DNA of 11,151 bases from NCBI GenBank assembly GCA_041621755.1, contig JBFKAE010000104.1, forward strand, positions 1-11,151, read 5' to 3'. Position 1 is the stretch's first letter. Every line of letters starts with the position of its first letter. Under the pieces are notes generated by a model, which did not search any database, was not told the origin of the DNA, and saw nothing but the letters and a program-made list of their open reading frames with translations. The stretch comes from Sphingosinicella sp041621755 (GTDB lineage: Bacteria; Pseudomonadota; Alphaproteobacteria; Sphingomonadales; Sphingomonadaceae). This document shows, in pieces, positions 7,242 through 11,151 of the stretch. The translations under genes and the position numbers were made by a program.

Positions 7242-9527
7242 TCAGAAGGTAAACGAAATACGGCCACCATAGGTTCGCGGCATGTCGTACGAGCTCATAT
7301 ACTGTCCAACAAACACCCAGCCGCCATTCCGGACCGCCTTGTTTTCAAGATTGTTGACATAGGCATCAATCCGCCACTGCCCCGAAGGATCGTTATAGCT
7401 CAAGGTCAGATCCGTCTTCGTGTAGGATGAAATCTTGTCGACCTCGAAGTTCAACGCCCGAATGAAGGATTTTGACTGCCAGTAAATCCCCGCCTTGGGG
7501 GTGATCGAACCACCATTTGACAGCGGGAAGTCATGTTCATAGCGAAGCTGTGCGGAAAATTCCGGCGCAAAAGGCAGGAAGTTGCCCGACACATCATGCG
7601 TTGTGAGCGTTTGATCGTCGACGGCGTTCAAATATTCTGTGTAGGTCGCATGCACATAATTGAAAAAGCCGCTGAGCGTACCATTGTCCGACGCCTGAAA
7701 CGTCCATTCGAGTTCAGCGCCATAATTTTCAGCGCCAGCGGCGTTTCTGGTAACATTCGCAAAGTTCCCGCCACCCAGATTCAGCAACTGCGTCACCTGA
7801 ATATTGGTATAATCCATATAATATAGCGCCGTATTCAGGCTCAAACGCCTGTCGAACGCGCGCACCTTGAGACCAACTTCATAATTGATTACGTCTTCCG
7901 GGCGATAGTCCCGCGTATCTTCTGTCAACCCGCCGCCAAAATTGACGCCAGCGGCCTTGAAGCCGGTGCTGACCGTCGCATAGGCTGAGGTCGTGTCATT
8001 AAAATCGTAAGAGAGTCCGGCCTTCCAGGTAACTTTATCCGTCTTGCGACCGCCAAAGGTTTCGCCGAACACAGCGCCACCGGTGAAACAGCTTGGGTCA
8101 AGCGAAGGCAGCTCAAGCTGCCTTGGCAGAAGCGTACGTAACGGAAACTCCGTCGTCGGAAATGCTGAATGCGCGCAAAAGCCCTGATAGGAATCCCGAA
8201 TGGCAAGATCCTCGGATGTATACCGAATGCCGCCAATGACGCTTAGATTTTCCGTCAGATCAAAAGTCGACTGATTGAAAATTCCCCACGCCTTTGTCGT
8301 TATTTTTGCTGTGACAAAGGCAAGAAGGCCATCGGGCGGGAACAGAAACGGCAGGCTGGCCGCAGCCCTCGAACGGTATAGCTGATGAAAATAGCTGCCG
8401 CCGAAAATCGTCTGGAAACGATCAGAATCGAAATTGACGTTCACCTCGTGTGAGGTCGATTCAACCGGCGTATCACGATAATAGGGAATAAAGGCAAGCA
8501 GCGTCTGCGGCCTGAGATCCACGTCCTGATACCCGCCAATATAAGAAATCGTCGTGTCGTCACGCACCCGCCAATCGGCACGCGTACGCACCATCAAATT
8601 GGTGCCATCAATCGCCGGTTCCTGCACATTATTGACCGGGCGCGGGTCAAACGGCCCCTTGCCATCAGCAGGCTTGCCATCAGCACCGCTTACGATGCTC
8701 AATGCTGGCGTGCCGTGCGTCGTGTAAGCCTCCAGAATCAGGTGCCAGTCGAAATTGTCCGTCGGCTGCCACAGGCTTGAAACACGTGCTGAAAATTCGT
8801 CGGCAGCGCCATAATCGCGGGTTGTCGAATCCATCGTGTCATAGATGCCCGCGCTGCGCCGGAAAGCGACAGCCCCGCGCACGGCAAGCGTGTCGGAAAG
8901 CGGCACATTGACCATCCCGCGCGCCTGCACCTCGTGATAATTCGCATAGGAAAACTGTGCGGACGCATCAAACTCCTGAGTCGGCTTTGCGGTCAGGATG
9001 TTGACATTACCGCCTGTCGAGTTGCGACCGTAGAGCGTGCCCTGCGGTCCGCGAAGCACCTCGATCTGGCCGATATCGTGCACAAGACTTCCAAGCGCTT
9101 CGGGGCGACCGATGACAACGCCATCGAGATAGGTGACGACAGGCGGATTGGCGAGTTCAAAAATATCCGCATTCGATACGCCGCGAATCGAAAAGGTAAT
9201 CGCACCGATGCTGCCAGTGTTCCTGACGTGCAGACTGGGCGCGATCGAATTCAGATCCTGCAGCCCGACAACACCACTTTGCTGCAGCAGCGATTCGGTA
9301 ACCGCCGTCACGGCAACAGGGGACGTCAAAATCGTTTCAGCCTTTTTCGATGCGGTAATGACGATCGTATCGGTCAGAGCCTTGCTTGGTTCGTCGTCAA
9401 ACTGCTCCTGCGCAATTGCGGCCCCCGAAGTCGTCAGCAGCAAAAATGCGCTAAATGCGACTGCACGCGCCCTATTTCCACCCATCACAGGCCGCAAGGA
9501 ATTTGGAATATTGTCGTGTTCACCCAC
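7242..9527 (-). CDS. TonB-dependent outer-membrane receptor
   Basis: The product is 761 residues from a GTG start at 9527. This start is chosen because GGGGAGAG lies six bases before it; the open frame runs back to an ATG at 9650 with no ribosome site or signal peptide there. The signal peptide runs to AAIA with a likely cut at 39/40. DTIVITASK (from residue 53) is the TonB-box region. The plug domain follows, with the hallmark IEVLRGPQGTLYGRNSTGG (155-173), then a long beta-barrel ending in the terminal aromatic residue of outer-membrane barrels (GGRISFTF). It takes up a bound substrate using energy from TonB-ExbBD. The substrate cannot be told: no transporter, enzyme or sigma/anti-sigma pair lies next to it, and there is no N-terminal signalling extension. 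It has its own promoter, operator candidate and terminator, so it is probably transcribed alone. Confidence 0.95.
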   Translation of the reverse strand: MGEHDNIPNSLRPVMGGNRARAVAFSAFLLLTTSGAAIAQEQFDDEPSKALTDTIVITASKKAETILTSPVAVTAVTESLLQQSGVVGLQDLNSIAPSLHVRNTGSIGAITFSIRGVSNADIFELANPPVVTYLDGVVIGRPEALGSLVHDIGQIEVLRGPQGTLYGRNSTGGNVNILTAKPTQEFDASAQFSYANYHEVQARGMVNVPLSDTLAVRGAVAFRRSAGIYDTMDSTTRDYGAADEFSARVSSLWQPTDNFDWHLILEAYTTHGTPALSIVSGADGKPADGKGPFDPRPVNNVQEPAIDGTNLMVRTRADWRVRDDTTISYIGGYQDVDLRPQTLLAFIPYYRDTPVESTSHEVNVNFDSDRFQTIFGGSYFHQLYRSRAAASLPFLFPPDGLLAFVTAKITTKAWGIFNQSTFDLTENLSVIGGIRYTSEDLAIRDSYQGFCAHSAFPTTEFPLRTLLPRQLELPSLDPSCFTGGAVFGETFGGRKTDKVTWKAGLSYDFNDTTSAYATVSTGFKAAGVNFGGGLTEDTRDYRPEDVINYEVGLKVRAFDRRLSLNTALYYMDYTNIQVTQLLNLGGGNFANVTRNAAGAENYGAELEWTFQASDNGTLSGFFNYVHATYTEYLNAVDDQTLTTHDVSGNFLPFAPEFSAQLRYEHDFPLSNGGSITPKAGIYWQSKSFIRALNFEVDKISSYTKTDLTLSYNDPSGQWRIDAYVNNLENKAVRNGGWVFVGQYMSSYDMPRTYGGRISFTF

Positions 9528-9659
9528 GTTGTTCTCTCCCCAATATAATCTCTTTATTTGCCCCGCGGGCCGCATCAAGGCATGCGGAACCCACAAGGTC
9601 GACAAGAGGCTCAGGACCATCGAATCCTTCGACGAGCACCAAACCAACATCGTGAATCG

Positions 9660-9688
9660 ATACTAAATCGTAACGTTTCGATTTTCAA
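9660..9688 (-). promoter_or_regulatory. predicted sigma-70 promoter of the TonB-dependent receptor gene
   Basis: On the minus strand, TTGAAA (9688-9683; five of six bases of the -35 consensus) is followed after exactly 17 bases by TAGTAT (9665-9660; four of six bases of the -10 consensus). The transcript would start near 9653, leaving a leader of about 125 bases before the GTG start. No equally good hexamer pair was found elsewhere in the gap by eye. Confidence 0.55.
9665..9684. promoter_or_regulatory. near-perfect 20-bp palindrome, candidate operator inside the receptor promoter
   Basis: The sequence AAATCG-TAACGTTT-CGATTT is symmetric at nine of ten base pairs around a central CG. It fills the spacer between the predicted -35 and -10 hexamers and overlaps both by one or two bases, so a bound protein would block RNA polymerase. 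Operators of LacI-family regulators typically centre on a CG within an AACGTT-like core, which this has. No regulator gene is in the window, so the family is an inference. Confidence 0.55.
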
Positions 9689-9848
9689 GATAGAATCATT
9701 TCGGGTCTATTTTTCAGCAACAATTCCATATTTTTAGTAGGTTACGGATGTTTTTACGATCCGACACCCACATTACAGGGGGAAACGCCCGGATGATTTT
9801 TTCCGGAAATAATCAAAACGTTTTTATTTTTATCAAACGGGACGGGCG

Positions 9849-10457
9849 CTAAATTTCTGTGCCGCCCGTATCCTTGAGCAGCGCGTCGAGCGCGTCACGC
9901 TCCTCGTCGCTATAGCCTTCGCCCTCGCCTTCGAATTTCGTCTTTTCGGACGCGCCGTCGCGGCGCTGCTTGGCATAATCGATAACCGCACGGCTGGTGA
10001 TGTCGAGCAGTGGCGCAACACGCGATTCACGCATCCATCCGGGCAACGCCTCGTCACTGCCCCAAAGTACCTGATGCGACAGTGTCAGCGCCGCAAACGC
10101 AAGGCTGGCAAGGACCAGACCCTTGATCGCCCCGAAACCAAAACCAAGAACGCGGTCAATCGGGCCAATGATCGATTTTTTGGTGCGGTTGCCAAGCGAA
10201 TTGCCGACAAAGCGGAACAGAATGAAGGCGGCAAAAAAGATCACCACAAAGGCTGTGATCGATCCGCCGGTCTCGCTGCCAATAACATTCGCCGCGATTC
10301 CCGCACCCGCCGGAAAGAAGAGTTTCAACGCAATGACGGCCGCGACCCACGCCAGCAGCGAAAGAATTTCCGTAACAAATCCACGCACAAGGCCAAGCAC
10401 GGCAAGCACCGAGACCATGAGCAGAACCAGAATATCAAGCGTTGTCAAAGCGTCCAT
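9849..10457 (-). CDS. cvpA: CvpA family inner-membrane protein
   Basis: The product is 202 residues. Four hydrophobic segments can be seen at about residues 7-27, 31-48, 67-85 and 103-127. Family landmarks are LDILVLLMVSVLAVLGLVRGFVTEILSLLAW near the N-terminus and GPIDRVLGFGFGAIKGLVL before the fourth segment. The C-terminal 60-70 residues are charged and hydrophilic. CvpA was first named for colicin V production in E. coli; its molecular role in the membrane is poorly defined. I chose the ATG at 10457 over the ATG at 10493 because AGGGG lies seven bases before it and family members begin at this point. The ribosome site overlaps the radA stop codon, and ten bases separate the two genes, so they are very likely one transcript with coupled translation. 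Confidence 0.92.
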   Translation of the reverse strand: MDALTTLDILVLLMVSVLAVLGLVRGFVTEILSLLAWVAAVIALKLFFPAGAGIAANVIGSETGGSITAFVVIFFAAFILFRFVGNSLGNRTKKSIIGPIDRVLGFGFGAIKGLVLASLAFAALTLSHQVLWGSDEALPGWMRESRVAPLLDITSRAVIDYAKQRRDGASEKTKFEGEGEGYSDEERDALDALLKDTGGTEI

Positions 10458-10467
10458 GAGTGCGCCC

Positions 10468-11151
10468 CTAATCCGCGCCGCCAAGATGGTCAACCAGCTG
10501 GGATAAATGTGTAAAACTTGTGGCTTTCATGCCGCGCGGCACCGTGTCGCCAAGCGCGGGCAGAAGCGCGCGTTCAAAACCGAGTTTCTGCGCTTCCTTC
10601 AGTCGCAAACCGACATGCGGCGCGGCGCGCACCTCACCCGACAAGGCAATCTCGCCAAGCGCGACAGTTTCAAGCCGGATCGGACGTTCGGCCATAGCCG
10701 AAGCCAGTGCAGCAGCAACGGCAAGATCCGCCGACGGGTCGGAAACGCGTACGCCGCCAGCAACATTCAAATAGACCTCGCACATCGAAAAATTCAGCCC
10801 GCAGCGCGCTTCAAGAACAGCAAGGATCATCGCGAGCCGTGCACCGTCCCAGCCAACGACCGCCCGACGCGGCGTTGCGCCCGATGGCAGGCGAACGACA
10901 AGCGCCTGCACCTCGACCATCATCGGGCGTGTACCTTCAAGCGCGGGAAACACCACCGACCCCGGCACTGGCGCATCGCGCTGCGACAGGAATAGCGAGG
11001 ACGGATTCTTCACCTCCTCCAGCCCATCGGTACCCATAGCAAAGACGCCGATTTCATCGGTGCCGCCAAAGCGGTTCTTGACGCTGCGCAGGATGCGATA
11101 CTGGTGCGAACGCTCACCTTCGAAATAGAGCACCGTGTCGACCATATGTTC
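10468..11151 (-). CDS. radA: DNA repair protein RadA (Sms), C-terminal part (5' end outside window)
   Basis: The frame is open to the right edge, so the 227 residues seen are the C-terminal part. EHMVDTVLYFEGERSHQYRILRSVKNRFG carries the RadA-specific KNRFG motif (visible residues 25-29). It is followed by the Lon-protease-like domain (from about residue 75), including DPSADLAVAAALASA and ALSGEVRAAPHVGLRLKEAQKLGF. The zinc finger and Walker A are outside the window. RadA is a RecA-like hexameric ATPase that drives branch migration and processing of recombination intermediates. In this family the Lon-like domain is structural and helps hexamer assembly. The ATG visible at 11145 is an internal methionine, not the start. 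The TAG stop is part of the cvpA ribosome-binding region. Confidence 0.96.
   Translation of the reverse strand, partial: EHMVDTVLYFEGERSHQYRILRSVKNRFGGTDEIGVFAMGTDGLEEVKNPSSLFLSQRDAPVPGSVVFPALEGTRPMMVEVQALVVRLPSGATPRRAVVGWDGARLAMILAVLEARCGLNFSMCEVYLNVAGGVRVSDPSADLAVAAALASAMAERPIRLETVALGEIALSGEVRAAPHVGLRLKEAQKLGFERALLPALGDTVPRGMKATSFTHLSQLVDHLGGAD

Larger units (their letters stand above)
9528..9848. other. AT-rich regulatory intergenic region between cvpA and the TonB-dependent receptor gene
   Basis: These 321 bases contain no gene I can support. The right half (about 9689-9848) is very AT-rich and holds the palindrome AAAACGTTTT (9815-9824) and a weak hairpin CCGGA/TCCGG with an 8-base loop near 9789-9806, which might mark the end of the cvpA transcript but lacks a normal T-tract. 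The left half is the leader of the receptor mRNA, about 125 bases if the promoter at 9660-9688 is right. It contains a perfect 6-bp hairpin, CCGCAT/ATGCGG (9570-9587). The receptor ribosome site GGGGAGAG lies at its end. Confidence 0.6.

Noticed and set aside
9528..9650. N-terminal extension of the TonB-dependent receptor to the ATG at 9650.
   Set aside because: It would bury the signal peptide 60 residues inside the protein, and it lacks a Shine-Dalgarno, whereas the GTG at 9527 has a strong one.
8934..9666. Two overlapping plus-strand open frames of 177 and 204 codons opposite the receptor N-terminus.
   Set aside because: Antisense to the signal peptide and plug domain; no family resemblance or start signals.

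Overview
The window looks like chromosomal DNA of an alphaproteobacterium, most likely from the Sphingomonadales. The grounds are GC-rich coding sequence, the character of the encoded proteins (an Atm1-type exporter, a large patatin-like protein directly before dnaB, a TonB-dependent receptor of the kind sphingomonads carry in large numbers) and a dispersed intergenic repeat typical of this group. This placement rests on recognising the proteins, not on a database search.

Layout, left to right. (1) 2-592, +: 3' end of an Atm1-like ABC exporter gene. (2) 600-1400, -: a PEP-CTERM anchored exported protein of unknown function, lower in GC than its neighbours and convergent with the ABC gene. (3) 1401-1524: a short AT-rich divergent promoter region with a dyad at 1433-1453. 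(4) 1525-3930, +: a patatin-like phospholipase of about 800 residues. (5) 3998-5482, +: dnaB, the replicative helicase, preceded by three DnaA-box-like 9-mers at 11-12 bp spacing. (6) 5483-5718: a convergent intergenic region holding a small hairpin and two palindromic repeat elements. (7) 5719-7113, -: cysS (cysteinyl-tRNA synthetase), with a low-GC internal stretch and an apparent insert near the C-terminus. (8) 7174-7210: a strong rho-independent terminator for the next gene. (9) 7242-9527, -: a TonB-dependent outer-membrane receptor with a GTG start, a well-formed promoter and a near-perfect palindrome in the promoter spacer. (10) 9849-10457 and 10468-11151, -: cvpA and the 3' part of radA, a tightly packed pair.

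Most genes are housekeeping: replication (dnaB), recombination and repair (radA), translation (cysS), a membrane protein (cvpA) and probable metal-thiol export (Atm1-like). The accessory elements are the PEP-CTERM protein and the TonB-dependent receptor, each with its own regulatory signals. I see no CRISPR array, tRNA or rRNA gene, transposase, prophage or defence system. I do not see a new multi-gene system. The most interesting items are regulatory (the receptor promoter with its operator candidate, the DnaA-box-like cluster before dnaB) and evolutionary (the mosaic cysS, the paired intergenic repeats).
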